Positions 51,232 through 61,982 of a stretch of DNA of 64,000 nucleotides are shown here, piece after piece; the first letter of the stretch is position 1; every line of letters begins with the position of its first letter. The notes beneath the pieces are model-generated. The model did no database searches, was not told the origin of the DNA, and saw only the letters and a list, made by a program, of their open reading frames with translations. The DNA comes from Bolinopsis microptera (taxonomy: Eukaryota; Ctenophora; Tentaculata; Lobata; Bolinopsidae), in contig NC_087075.1 in NCBI RefSeq assembly GCF_026151205.1, positions 11,270,303 to 11,334,302 on the forward strand, in the 5' to 3' direction. Made by a program: the position numbers and the translations under genes.

Positions 51232-51975
51232 CTGAAATAATACAGGGTGGCCCATGTTAGTCTACCCATCCTTATCTCTTAAAATTGTTACAGGTCGCTG
51301 AGATCTTGCTAATTATTTTAAAAACAAAAAGTGGCATAACTTATGTTCTGATAAATATTTTTTCTTCTAAATTTCACAGAATGTTAATAACAAGTAGATG
51401 AACCTTTGTGGCAAGTTTTGTGTGATTGAGAGCTTCACTGAGCTTATTTGACCAATTAAGCCCCTGAGCGAGCTAGCTTGAATTTCTCACCCAGAACTGT
51501 TTACATTGGTTAATAGAAACCACCAAAAAAAATCCTGGGTAAAAAAATTAAAAAACCACCGATTTATTTATGTTTTACCAATTCTATTCACCACGATGCA
51601 TCGCACATTCCATTCTCTACACTGCTGTACAGTGTACATCCTATATTTTAACTGCAGATAAGGACTATCACAGATGATCCTTCCTGCTTGTTTATATCGT
51701 TCTGCTCACTTGCCTTAACAAATTTAAAATTATAGCTGGATGATTAGCCTACAATTTTATCGATTTTACAAACGGTGGTTTGAAATAGGTTTACAGCAGG
51801 TCAGCCGATTCCCATGAGATGAGTAAATAAACTTGAAAAGAAAACAAACGATAACGTAGATTTCCGGTCGATAATCCATAATCTTATGAATTCTCATGGG
51901 AATTTTACGATAGCAGGGATAGATTTCCCCCTTAAAAGTCGCAACAATTTATTAACCATTAACGATCATCTCATC

Positions 51976-53076
51976 ATGCCTCTACTAACTCTCCAGCAAC
52001 GGATATTTATTGTTTCTGAATCCAAGGATACCCCCTTCGCAGCTCTTATCCAACTGTTCATAGCGAAATTCCCTGGAATCACTCCCCCTACTAGGAAAGC
52101 AGTCTACAACCTTAAGAAGAAATTTACAGAACATGGAGTTGTCACCAACCGACAAAAGGATGCATCTGGTCCACCATCTACGGGAGTGACCTTTGAGAAC
52201 ACTGTGGCTGTAGTAGGATCTGTGGCAGACCACCCCAGGCAATCGACCAGAAGACGTTCGGCCAATCTTGGCATACCTAGGACGACTTTGCAACGCATTC
52301 TGAGGACTGAACTGAAACTGTACCCTTATCGCTGGACAGTTCACCACACTCTGCAGCTTCAGGATCCACCAGTTAGAGTACGCTTTGCTGACTGGTTGCT
52401 TCTGAAAGATTCCACAAACGAGGACTTTATCGGAAACATCTGGTGGACCGACGAAGCCAAGTTCTGCCTCCACGGTTCCGTCAACAGCCACAACGCAATA
52501 CACTGGGGCAGCCAGAGACCTGACAGCGTGCAGCAGAGACCTACTCAGAACTCTCCAAAGCTGAACGTCTGGTGTGCGGTCTCTTCTCACGGAATCATCG
52601 GACCATACTTCTTCAAGGATGCAGCTGGTGCCACTGTAACTGTGAACGGAGATCGCTACCTACAGATGTTGCAGAGCTTCTTCATACCAGAACTCTTCAA
52701 CTTCTGTGCACACCACGACCTGGATCCGTCTCTCATGAGCTTTATGCAGGACGGGGCGAGAGTGCACATCCCCAACCGCATTATTGATTACCTTGGTGAC
52801 CAGTTTGGGAGCATGACGATCGGAGAGAAACTTGCTCAACACTGGCCAGCCCGCTCTCCTGACCTCACTCCTTGCGACTTCTTCCTGTGGGGATGGTTGA
52901 AGGATAAGGTCTACGAGAGTCTACCCATCCCCAACCTTGCTGCTTTAGAAGTTGTCATTCGTGACAACTTGCGGAACATCCCCATCACTCACTGCCAGAA
53001 CTCCTGTTTATCAGTAGCCAAGAGGATGGACGTCCTGAAGAGCCGAGGCGGTGGTCACATTGAGCACCTTCTCTAA
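51976..53076 (+). CDS. Mariner-family DDE transposase, DD41D-type spacing
   Basis: The likely start is ATG 51976 (366 residues, 'MPLLTLQQRIFIVSE'); the frame is open 30 codons further upstream to ATG 51886. The N-terminal half has two helix-turn-helix stretches, around 'TRKAVYNLKKKFTEHG' and 'IPRTTLQRILRTE'. The catalytic DDE/D domain shows 'IWWTDEAKF' (first D), 'FMQDGARVH' (second D) and 'WPARSPDLTPCDFFLWGWLK' (third D). By count there are 41 residues between the second D and the D of 'CDFF'. This is longer than the 34 of Mos1 and fits the DD41D group. All three acidic residues are present and there are no stops, so the protein may be functional. The enzyme would bind the inverted ends and cut and join at TA. 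Confidence 0.9.
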   Translation: MPLLTLQQRIFIVSESKDTPFAALIQLFIAKFPGITPPTRKAVYNLKKKFTEHGVVTNRQKDASGPPSTGVTFENTVAVVGSVADHPRQSTRRRSANLGIPRTTLQRILRTELKLYPYRWTVHHTLQLQDPPVRVRFADWLLLKDSTNEDFIGNIWWTDEAKFCLHGSVNSHNAIHWGSQRPDSVQQRPTQNSPKLNVWCAVSSHGIIGPYFFKDAAGATVTVNGDRYLQMLQSFFIPELFNFCAHHDLDPSLMSFMQDGARVHIPNRIIDYLGDQFGSMTIGEKLAQHWPARSPDLTPCDFFLWGWLKDKVYESLPIPNLAALEVVIRDNLRNIPITHCQNSCLSVAKRMDVLKSRGGGHIEHLL

Positions 53077-53174
53077 ACGGTGATTTTAATCGCCAACACA
53101 AACGGTGATTTTAATCGCCAACACAAACGGTGATTTTAATCGCCAACACAAACGGTGATTTTAATCGCCAACAC
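53075..53174. repeat. 25-bp tandem repeat, 4 copies, after the transposase
   Basis: The unit AACGGTGATTTTAATCGCCA plus ACACA is repeated four times with no mismatch, starting at the transposase stop codon. The perfect copies suggest recent expansion. Confidence 0.9.
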
Positions 53175-53749
53175 GGCGGGCAATGGATGAACCTTCTCGT
53201 GGTGCCTGCCGAGAAACGCAATTCAATTGATTTCAGTATCGATAAAATTGTAGGCTAATCATCCAGCTATAATTTTAAATTTGTTAAGGCAAGTGAGCAG
53301 AACGATATAAACAAGCAGGAAGGATCATCTGTGATAGTCCTTATCTGCAGTTAAAATATAGGATGTACACTGTACAGCAGTGTAGAGAATGGAATGTGCG
53401 ATGCATCGTGGTGAATAGAATTGGTAAAACATAAATAAATCGGTGGTTTTTTAATTTTTTTACCCAGGATTTTTTTTGGTGGTTTCTATTAACCAATGTA
53501 AACAGTTCTGGGTGAGAAATTAACGCTAGCGCACTCAGGAGCTTATTTTGCCAGACAAGCTCAGACTCACACAAAACTTAGCACGAAGTTGTGTCTAATT
53601 ATGATTGACATTCTCTAAAAATTTGAAGCAAAAATATTAATCAGAACGTAAGTTATGGCGCTTTTCCATTCTGAAATAAAATAATTAGCAAGATCTCAGC
53701 GACCTGTAACAATTTTAAGAGATAAGGATGGGTAGACTATCATGGGCCG

Positions 53750-54468
53750 GTTTGAATTTCTTAATTCATTTAAAAGTCTTTCATAATATAATAATATTAG
53801 TTTAATTAAAAGTCGTTAATACTACGACTCATAAAAAACCAATGATTATCCAGGGTAAGATATTTCTAACTGCCAAAATTACATTAGCCATTTATAAGAC
53901 CAGAGTACAGAGTATAACAGACGACCGTTATTATAAATTACAGACTGGAGATAAGTTGGGTTTGTTTCCAGATACTAAATCTTTACGGGTAAATTATTGG
54001 TCATCATTTCATTTCGTCAGAACTCTGTTAGAGAATATTTTATGGTGATACCAGGAACCCGATAGGCAAATTTGCTGTTGAGAAGCCTTCGCAATATTGT
54101 TCAAGTGTGAAATTGATATGATCTTTGAGTAGCAGAATAGCACAGCCTTAATTCCGTCATACCATATGCATAGGGAGCATATAATTAAGAATACGCCCTG
54201 CCGCTCAGCCAACTCAGCAGCAGATTTGGGATCGTGCTTAGACCAATTAAACACTGCCTAGATGTTCATGTGAAAAACTTGGTCTTCAGAATATCGCAGG
54301 ACGGTTTTTGGTTCCGAATTCGTGTTGATGCTAAAATAAATCATGTGATTCGCCCTGGTGTCCACCCTTTTGGGATGTTAACTCCCTGTGTCCTACGCCC
54401 TAGTGTCCTATACCCGATTTAAACCTTCAACAACTTTAACTCTTTGTTTGGTTTAAAAACTCTATACT
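53750..54468. other. Flank between mariner and receptor copy 1, with a solo transposon end
   Basis: 54320-54416 is a solo copy of the inverted end of the element at 34.8 kb (words 'AATCATGTGATTCGCCCT', 'GTCCACCCTTTTGGGA', 'TAGTGTCCTA'). The rest shows no gene. It should contain the 5' exons or promoter of the minus-strand zinc-finger gene, but none could be identified. Confidence 0.5.
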
Positions 54469-55445
54469 ATGTCGACGTACAGTAATAGAACAGTTTATGG
54501 CATTGCAAATGTTAATGCAAGATACGCTTGGGCAGGATACTTTCTGTTTGTCATAGCTTCATCTTTGATAGGAGACACGGTCTTTCTCATAGCATCTGTA
54601 AAGTACAAGGCCTTCAAGCTTCATAGAGTTATAGTCGTCATCATTCAGCACATAGCAGTCTGTGACCTGATGGTATCTTTAATGGACATATTACCGAGGC
54701 TAGTTTCTCTGATTGCTGATGAATGGGTGTTTGGTGACTTCCTGTGCTACCTGAACCCTTGTGCAAAATACTATTTCAATTCGGCTAGCTTGCTTCTCAT
54801 CTGTACTATGACTATCTGCAAGCTGCTACTACTAAAATCGCCCCTCCATTTTGGGACAACAACAGTTGCCATGTTGGCTTGCAGCTTTGACCTCACCTAT
54901 CACAGCACTTCTAGTTGACTGGAAAGATATCTCTTTGTCGTACAGAGATTATGCATGTGAATTTTATTTCTCTTTGGAAATTTGGCGTTGGCTTAAACCC
55001 GTTCTTGGAACACCGCTTATAGTTTCTCCCACTTGTGTGGTTGTGGCCACCACTGTTTGTTTGTTGGTGATAGCTCGGAAAGTTGCCCGTCGATACAGAG
55101 AAAGCTTGAAATGGCAAGGAATCACTACAACAGCACTAACAGCAATAATATACTGCATCTCTATCCTGCCAACGGCTACGTACGGTGCTCGAGTGTTTTT
55201 GGACAGATTCAAATTGGGAAGTGTTTTCTATACCCACCTCTTATATATCTATAGACTCGGAGTCTTTAAACACTATCAGTAACTTTTATATCTATAGTCT
55301 GACCGTGTCTAGCTTTAGAGCATTTGTTTGGTCGAGAATGCATCTATGTGCTATCAGTTCTTCACTAACATTGGAGCGTCTACTAGCCATGGTAGACGCT
55401 CCAATGGATAAATTCAACATATTATTGCTGATAACTTTTCTGTCT
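54469..55445 (+). pseudogene. Rhodopsin-like GPCR, copy 1, frameshifted
   Basis: The frame starts at ATG 54469 with an N-glycosylation site ('NRT'). Membrane helix 1 is 'AGYFLFVIASSLIGDTV', followed by helices 2 and 3 ('HIAVCDLMVSLMDILPRL', 'YYFNSASLLLICTMTICKLL'). About 30 nt are missing near 54863, against copy 2's 'PKRAHLLCIA', and the frame shifts. Helices 5 and 6 continue in a second frame ('CVVVATTVCLLVIARKVARR', 'TTTALTAIIYCISILPTATY'). A further shift near 55250 moves helix 7 ('LNTISNFYIYSLTVSSF') to a third frame. With two frameshifts it is a pseudogene. The DRY box is replaced by 'TIC' and NPxxY is not recognisable. The ligand class is unknown. Confidence 0.8.
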
Positions 55446-56053
55446 TATTTGCTATATTATCATGATTAAATATTTGTGGTTAATTATTCGAAAATTTTCA
55501 TTATGAATGAACTCATAAACTTTTGTAGTAAATGATTTATCTATTTTTAAAATACAAGTTTTAAAATGCCGCTTTCCTTCTAATAAAATTTTATGAAATG
55601 AAAAAGTATCAAACTTATTCATAGGTCAAGTCCAGCTGAAGTCAGTGTAGGAATATCTAAACATGATGTAAATTTTGAGGTATACTCAACAAAACGAGAA
55701 TTGAGAATATGAGCGGCTGTAAACCTGGTCAAAAACCAATAAACATGCAAGTGAAGGTAATATGCCGAGTGTTATGTATTAAGTATTATGATACTGTTGA
55801 TCGACTTCTTTGCAGTAAAAGCTTCATCAGAACTCAAATGATCAGTAATATCGAAGTGTTGAAAGAATTAAAACTGATTATGACATTCAACGTTTTCTAT
55901 GCGGCCAATGAACAATTGGAAATTATCCAACCTCATCATGTACGTTCTTATACCTAGAAAAAACATATTTTTAGATGTTATGGCTTACTTTCCATTTTAC
56001 TGTCGTTCAATTGTTGAATCAAAATCGTCCACTTGAAATTTCGCAAACAACAC
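55446..56053. other. Spacer between receptor copies
   Basis: AT-rich. The 82-codon frame at 55709-55957 has no recognisable motif and is not supported. Confidence 0.4.
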
Positions 56054-57060
56054 ATGTTAAAACTACGTGATCATGAGCTTAGCAACAGAACAGTTTATGG
56101 AATTGAAAGTTTTGCTGTAAGAAATGCTTGGGCAGGATACTTTCTGTTTGTCATAGCCTCATCTTTGATAGGAGACACGGTCATTCTCATAGCATCTGTA
56201 AAATACAAGGCTTTCAAGCTTCATAGAGTTATAGTCGTCATCATTCAGCACATAGCACTTTGTGACCTGATGGTTTCTGTTACAGTTATCCTACCGAGGC
56301 TAGTTTCTCTGATTGCTGGTGAATGGGTGTTTGGTGACTTCCTGTGCTACCTGAATTGTCATTCGACATACTATTTTAACTCGGCAAGCGCTCTCCTTAT
56401 CTCTGCTATGACTACCAGTAAGCTAATACTTCTGTTATATCCACTCCGAATTGGAACAACAACACCGAAGAGAGCTCATCTACTCTGTATTGCATGCTGG
56501 TTGGCAGCTTCGTCAATAAATATATCGAATTTACTTGTAAATTGGAGAGATGTATTATTTTCTTATAGAAGGTATATAATTGTGATTTCGCTTTCTCATC
56601 GGACATTTGGCTCTGGCTGCAACCCTTAATTGCACTGTTTATACTGTTTGTTCCACCTTGTGTGGTCATAACCACCACAGTTTGGTTGTTAGCCATAGCT
56701 CAGAAGGTTGTTCGTCGAGGTCGAGGAAGTCTTAAGTGGCAGGGGATCATGGCAACAGCTATAACAGCAATATGCTACTGTATCTCCATCCTACCAACGG
56801 CAGTCTACCGTCTTGGCATGCCAATCATGAAAGTCGAGGATAAGAGCAAAAGTATTTTCCATAACCAATTCTACAGAGTGGCAGTGACGGTCCTGACCCT
56901 GAACACCATCAGCAACTTCTACGTCTATAGCCTGACTGTGTCTAGCTTTAGAGCATTTGTTTGGTCGAGAATGCAAATTTGCTATCAGTTTTTTACCGAA
57001 ATTGGAACATCAACTAGTTATGGTGAGAATATTGCTAACGACATACAGCTCAATATTTGA
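56054..57060 (+). pseudogene. Rhodopsin-like GPCR, copy 2, one frameshift
   Basis: Tandem paralogue of copy 1, about 1.6 kb downstream and very similar at protein level through helices 1-3. The likely start is ATG 56054. Helices 1-4 are in one frame ('AHLLCIACWLAASSINISNL'). At 56565-56580, in extracellular loop 2 ('SYRR' / 'YNCDFAFSSDIW'), the frame changes: 11 nt stand where copy 1 has 9. It then runs cleanly through helices 5-7 ('LIALFILFVPPCVVITTTVW', 'TAITAICYCISILPTAVY', 'LNTISNFYVYSLTVSSFRA') to TGA 57060. A single frameshift could also be a sequencing error, in which case this would be a complete receptor of about 335 residues. A TTSK motif replaces the DRY box. Confidence 0.75.
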
Positions 57061-57420
57061 AGATTTTAGGATATAACTTTTACACAATTGCACATGTATC
57101 AACTTGGTTTATATCAGAATTCTACTCATCAGAAGGAAGAAGACCTGAGACAGAAGCAAACATGCGAACCTTTGATCAGAGTACTCAACAAGCCAACATT
57201 GGAACGACTACTAGTCACGGTTAGAAAATTTCTAACAAGATACATTACAATATTTAAGGATTTTAGAATAACTTTCAGATTATTTATATATGCATCAACT
57301 TATGTACACAGAGTTTTATAATCAGCATTCTACTTGAATCAGGAGAAAGAAGAACTGAAGCAGAAGCAAACACGCGAGATTTTGATGAAGGTACTCAACA
57401 AACCACAGATCACGTCGTCC
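57061..57420 (+). repeat. Duplicated receptor 3' segments
   Basis: The segment after copy 2 contains two further partial copies of the receptor's 3' end. 'AACATTGGAAC...ACTAG' at about 56998 recurs at 57199 (and at 55367 in copy 1). A block 'GACAGAAGCAAACATGCGA' at about 57151 recurs with changes at about 57358. This points to local unequal duplication of about 200 bp. Confidence 0.6.
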
Positions 57421-57899
57421 TGTCCCAGACCTTTGTGCCCCAGCATGTTGAGCCCTAGGACGTTCTGCTTCAGTGCATTGTGCACCATGGACCCAAGTGA
57501 CTTTAATTTTATGCACTTCATTTTTTGCAATCATGTTTTTTCAATAAGGCCTAATGAGATAATAATTATAATCTGTCCTGCATAGAAATGAATCGATGAA
57601 GCTTTTTCCGGACAAATGAACTCCTAGGTATTTAATGTATGATAGCAAATTTTTTAACAGGAATTACCGAAACAGTACAATCATTTCAACATTAATTACT
57701 AGGAACAATTAGTTTCACAGAGCCTGTAAAGGGTTTTATGTATGTATTTTTGTAAATAATTTGTTTTATTTTTAATGAAAATTTCATACTGCCATTTTAA
57801 TACTTATAATATAATTCGTAGTAGCCCACCTGAATGATAAGGATGTATATTTTCGAAAAAACAATCATTGACAATAATAATTGACAAATGAGATCTTAC

Positions 57900-58058
57900 C
57901 TCGAATGGCTCTAGTTTGAAATCCTTGTCTTGATATCTGATTGGAGGGTACACACAGTGCGTAGCTTTCTTGTAAAACTTTGAAAGCTCATCACAACGGC
58001 AAATCTCGTTGATATCGAATTTTTCTTTTTTTAAATCTGCATCTTCTTGGATAATCAT
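57900..58058 (-). CDS. Possible isolated exon, unknown protein
   Basis: Minus-strand ATG 58058 is preceded by an acceptor-like CACAG. It opens a 53-codon stretch ('MIIQEDADLKKEKFDINEIC' through 'KKATHCVYPPIRYQDKDFKL' to 'EPFE') that ends exactly at a strong donor, GAG|GTAAGA. The composition looks protein-like and the borders fit a first coding exon. No partner exon was found in the receptor-filled region downstream, so the gene may be decayed, or its next exon may lie farther left. No family recognised. Confidence 0.3.
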
Positions 58059-58472
58059 CTTTCATTTCGCTGTGAGTACCCTAGAAATTATTGAGTGTAT
58101 CATTGACACGTCTTGAAAGCATGGATTTGCAAAATCAATTGTGTGATTATACTTCTGCAAGGAAATGTTGCAAATTCTCAGATGATAGCAAATTAAATCT
58201 CAGAAAGAAGAACGACAACAATAATAAAGATTATAATTAGTTACATTATTTGTATTTTGATTATTACATACATGATAATATATATTTGAATTTAGACTTG
58301 AAATAAAACAAAGGTTGCATATTCAAATACGTCAATGTATTGTATAAAATCAATAGAAGGTGAAAATACTATAAATAGTTAAATCAATTCAATTTAACAC
58401 GCCATTGTGAGTGTTTGAATTAGGCTTGACTGAAACACTGTGAAACAAAGAGGGACAACATTTTCTGATCGA
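58059..58472. other. 3' flank of WDR70
   Basis: AT-rich, no gene. Confidence 0.4.
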
Positions 58473-60490
58473 TCATTTCTGGTAAAAATACATAGGTTTC
58501 TTAGGAACAGGTTCCTCACTCAGCGTATCCTCAGTTACCTCTTGGTAGATATTTTTACTTTCTGGACCATAAGCCGGAGCAATCCAATACGGATCCTTCT
58601 CACAAATATCTGCGTATTTGAGCAAGACCTCTCTTGGATCTTCTTCTTCAGCTGGGGGACCGTGGGTATCCAATGCTATCTCTTTTGATTTAAACGCAGC
58701 TAAACTGCAACCTTTTGTCTTATGAGCATCCAAACCATATAGAGGTTTGTCTGGAGCAGCTGATCGAACAGGATCTTTCCTTGATTTGTCTTTTCTCCGT
58801 TTGGCATAAAGGAATCTCTGCTCTCTGTACATTGGCAGACTGTATGGGTTGATAACTTGCTGTTGGAGTCCAGTGGGAATTTCATCGTTTTTAACCTGCC
58901 TTCGGCGGGGCTTTGCTGCACATAAAAGTGCCCCACGTGAGCTAAGTCCTGGACTGTAGTACATCTTGACAATACCGTTGCTGCAGCCCACTATGATTTG
59001 ATTCAACTTGGGATGCCACAATATTTTTGAAACACTCGATTCCCCAACAGAGAACCTGTAAACTTCGTCGAACGTGTTGGTGTCTAAAAATACAAGTTCC
59101 CCTGATCCCCGCTTGACTGAGGTACCCGTCATTACAACTTTCTCATCAGGACTGAACCAGCAGTCCGTTCCCACGAAAACATTGTCTAAATTATTTGCGG
59201 TATTCACAGGACTTTTCATATTTCGCAAGTCCCATAACTTAACTGTATCATCACCTGCGCCGCCTCTTGTTAAAAGTCGGTTTCCATCAATAGAAAATTT
59301 GATGCAACTTGTTTCTGTGGTTTTTACATGCGCAGTTTTATTTGAAAGTTTTGGTCGAATGAATGGTCCTTTAGTTGGATATAACGATAAGGCACCATCA
59401 ATTGTAGCAACTGCAATCATTGAGGAATCTTTACTAAACACAGCATGGGTTGGACTGACTTTCTTACCATCTGAACCCCTGAGTTTAATAACCGTTTTCT
59501 GATTTTTAGTGACATTTATATCCCAAAATCTAACTGTACAATCTGAGGAGGATGTCATGAAGATGTTTCTATCCTTGGGATGCCAAACAGCATTATAAAG
59601 AGATGATACATGACCATTAGTTCTCCCCATATCAACAATGTATTGATCACCCTTTCTGCATTCATAAACTTGACTTCCATCTCTGTCCAGAACTTGAGCC
59701 TGGGGGCCACCACCAGACATTAGAAGCAAATCTCCAGTTATACTATACTCAATGCTTCTGATATGATAATTTTCCATGGGCTGAATTGTTCTGAAAGATT
59801 GGAATCTGGAGTCCATAGCATTGAAATCCCAAAACTTCACATCAAAGTCCTGACTCCCAGTAACCAATCTTGCACCAGCAGGGTCTAATGCCAGTCCTGA
59901 TACAGCTTTGGAAGCATGGTTAAGTTTGATTTCATGAGATATTGGTAACAGCTCTTTTCCTATGGTATTAGCAGAATCATCATCATTATCTGAAAAATCG
60001 TCATCGGAATCAGATTCTTTTTCTTCACTGCTTCAATACTCGAATTTTCTGGCGCTGTCTCTTTGGCTGCTGTTTGCCCTGATTCAGTAATTTTTGCTGC
60101 AGGATTGGTTTTTTCAACTGTCGATACCTTTTTTTCTTTACTAGGAGTGGGCTTTTTCTTTGCCACTTTTCCAAATCCTGAAAAACCCATTATTTCAGAC
60201 ATTTTTGTATAATCATCGTCCTCTTCATCATCAACAACCTGATTGAAAACACTTATCTTCGTTTTTTCAACCTTCTTATTGAAATCGTTCATCATTTGAT
60301 CAACATCAAATTTCTTGGCTTGTTTAGATGATGGCTTGCTATCATGTCCACTATTTGTAATTGAAACAGGACTACTGTCTGACCCTTTAATGTCCTTTAT
60401 TACTCCAAACCCGGAAGAATTGCTTGATGATGAAGTTTTGTCAGGAAGCGAATTTGATAAGGATATTTTACCAAAACTGATTTTCTTCAT
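58473..60490 (-). CDS. WDR70: WDR70, WD40-repeat protein, intronless with one frameshift
   Basis: Two abutting frames make one protein of about 670 residues. The first (60490 to about 60020) holds an S/T/K-rich N-terminus with the family signature 'IMGFSGFGK'. The second (about 60025-58473) holds an acidic stretch, then 'SHEIKLNHASKAVSGLALDP' and 'GARLVTGSQDFDVKFWDF'. WD repeats follow to 'LWHPKLNQIIVGCSNGIVKM', then the C-terminal 'PREVLLKYADICEKDPYWIA'. These blocks align with human WDR70 throughout. The frames are offset by one base at a T5 run (60018-60022; A5 on the coding strand). One added A restores the frame, so a homopolymer error or a single-base lesion is likely. WDR70 works with CUL4-DDB1 and histone H2B ubiquitination in DNA-break processing. 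Confidence 0.88.
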
Positions 60491-61968
60491 TTTATGAAGC
60501 TGAGAGCATTAATGTACCTGAGATAAGTTAATTTATCAGTAGGCTGGGTAAAATTGTTACAGGCTATGTGATTGACTGCAGTGGATACAAGGATACATTT
60601 AGGTGGTAATTATTTTATTGAATACACAATAGTGGTGATCCTGAAATAATTTCAGTTAAAAAAAATCCAATTATTTGCAAATATTATAGGAATAATTTAG
60701 AAATGTTATGCTAGTGTAAAAATAAATCGAATTTGTAAGCAGATATTTGACTTTGAATTGTGGTCATATAGCATTATGCAGCAGATCACTTATCCCATTT
60801 AATTTATAGTTCTACACGAGATGACAAAAATTCAAAAGCATGCAGTTTCGTAATTTTATGATGAGTCTGAACTATTTCATATGAGCCCCTGCCTAATCTT
60901 TCCTTTATTTAACTGACGAGAATATGTAAGAATATACTGAATAGCATACTTGTTTACACAGGGCACTAAAGCACTGGGTCACTAATCCATCACATGGCAC
61001 TGTCATAGAAGCAGCACTTTGCAATTGGTCGTTTCCATCAACATTCAACATGACATAGATTGCTGATATGAATGGATTGGCTCTATTTTTATATATATTA
61101 TATATAATATATATATATTTCATGGCTGGACTTCTACACAATAAAAGAAAGCGGTTGTGATTAGATCTTCGAAAGTCTTTGCATCGTTTATTTACATCAA
61201 TTCTGAGAAATTATATCATTAAAGTAACTACAACAAATACGAATCATATACAATTGAGAATAAATACAAACTAAAAGCAGTGGGAAAATCTGATGAACTG
61301 AAATTTAAAAAAGAAACTGAAAGCCGTTAAAAATGTACTCTTATCTTATCTCTTATCTAAATACTGATAACTGATTCTCGGAAAATCACTTAAAATCACA
61401 ACGAAAACCTGTAAAATTTATACTTAAGTAAAAAATGTAATATGCACGTCTCTGGAATAATGGTATAACTAAATAAATGTATGTTAGGTATATTTTGATG
61501 TCGAAGCGTGTAATAAATGTTAGAATTTATTTATACATAAACAAGGTATAATATTCAGTATATTCTTACATACCCCATCCAGACTAATGACAAAATTCCA
61601 AAACTGCAAGCTTTTGCGTTATTTTAATTATCTCGTGTAGCTCAGTGATCTGCTCCAGTGTGATTTATTTGTTTTTCTGGCTTTGAATTTGGAATGGTTA
61701 GTTGTCACAGCTGGCAAATTTTTTTAGCTGATTGAATAATTGCTAATTTTAATTTCTGTACATGTTCTTTGGTACTATCACTGGATTCTAACACCAATGT
61801 TTTATTCAATAGTTCATAGAAGGAAATACACAAAGATTCAAAGACGCCCATTATTCAATCATGGAAGTAAAGGTTAGTTCAAGGATTTATGTGATTTACC
61901 TTTTTATTATATTGTAGTTATTTTGCCGTTAAATTGTCAACAATCTCGAGAAGTATTTGTGAGTTTGC
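60491..61968. other. Upstream region of WDR70, no gene seen
   Basis: AT-rich. An AT-dinucleotide-rich run lies at about 61088-61121. A WDR70 leader or promoter presumably lies in the first few hundred bases. Confidence 0.45.
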
Positions 61969-61982
61969 TTTTAAACTGTCCA

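Larger units (their letters stand above)
51243..53749 (+). mobile_element. Mariner-type transposon with ~0.5-kb inverted ends
   Basis: A TA (51241-51242) precedes the left end CAGGGTGGCCCATG. Long inverted repeats run 51243-51764 and 53238-53749. They share, for example, 'GTCTACCCATCCTTATCTC' near the tips and a long, virtually identical inner part. The last 8 or so bases of the right tip no longer match the left tip, and no TA follows it, so one end is damaged. The transposase frame is intact. The element lies in an intron of the RRM-zinc-finger gene, its left tip 11-12 bp from a splice acceptor. Confidence 0.88.

Noticed and set aside
60012-60030. Programmed -1 ribosomal frameshifting in WDR70
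   Set aside because: The site (G AAA AAG) is not a canonical X XXY YYZ heptamer because the first base is G, and a missing A in a homopolymer is the simpler reading.
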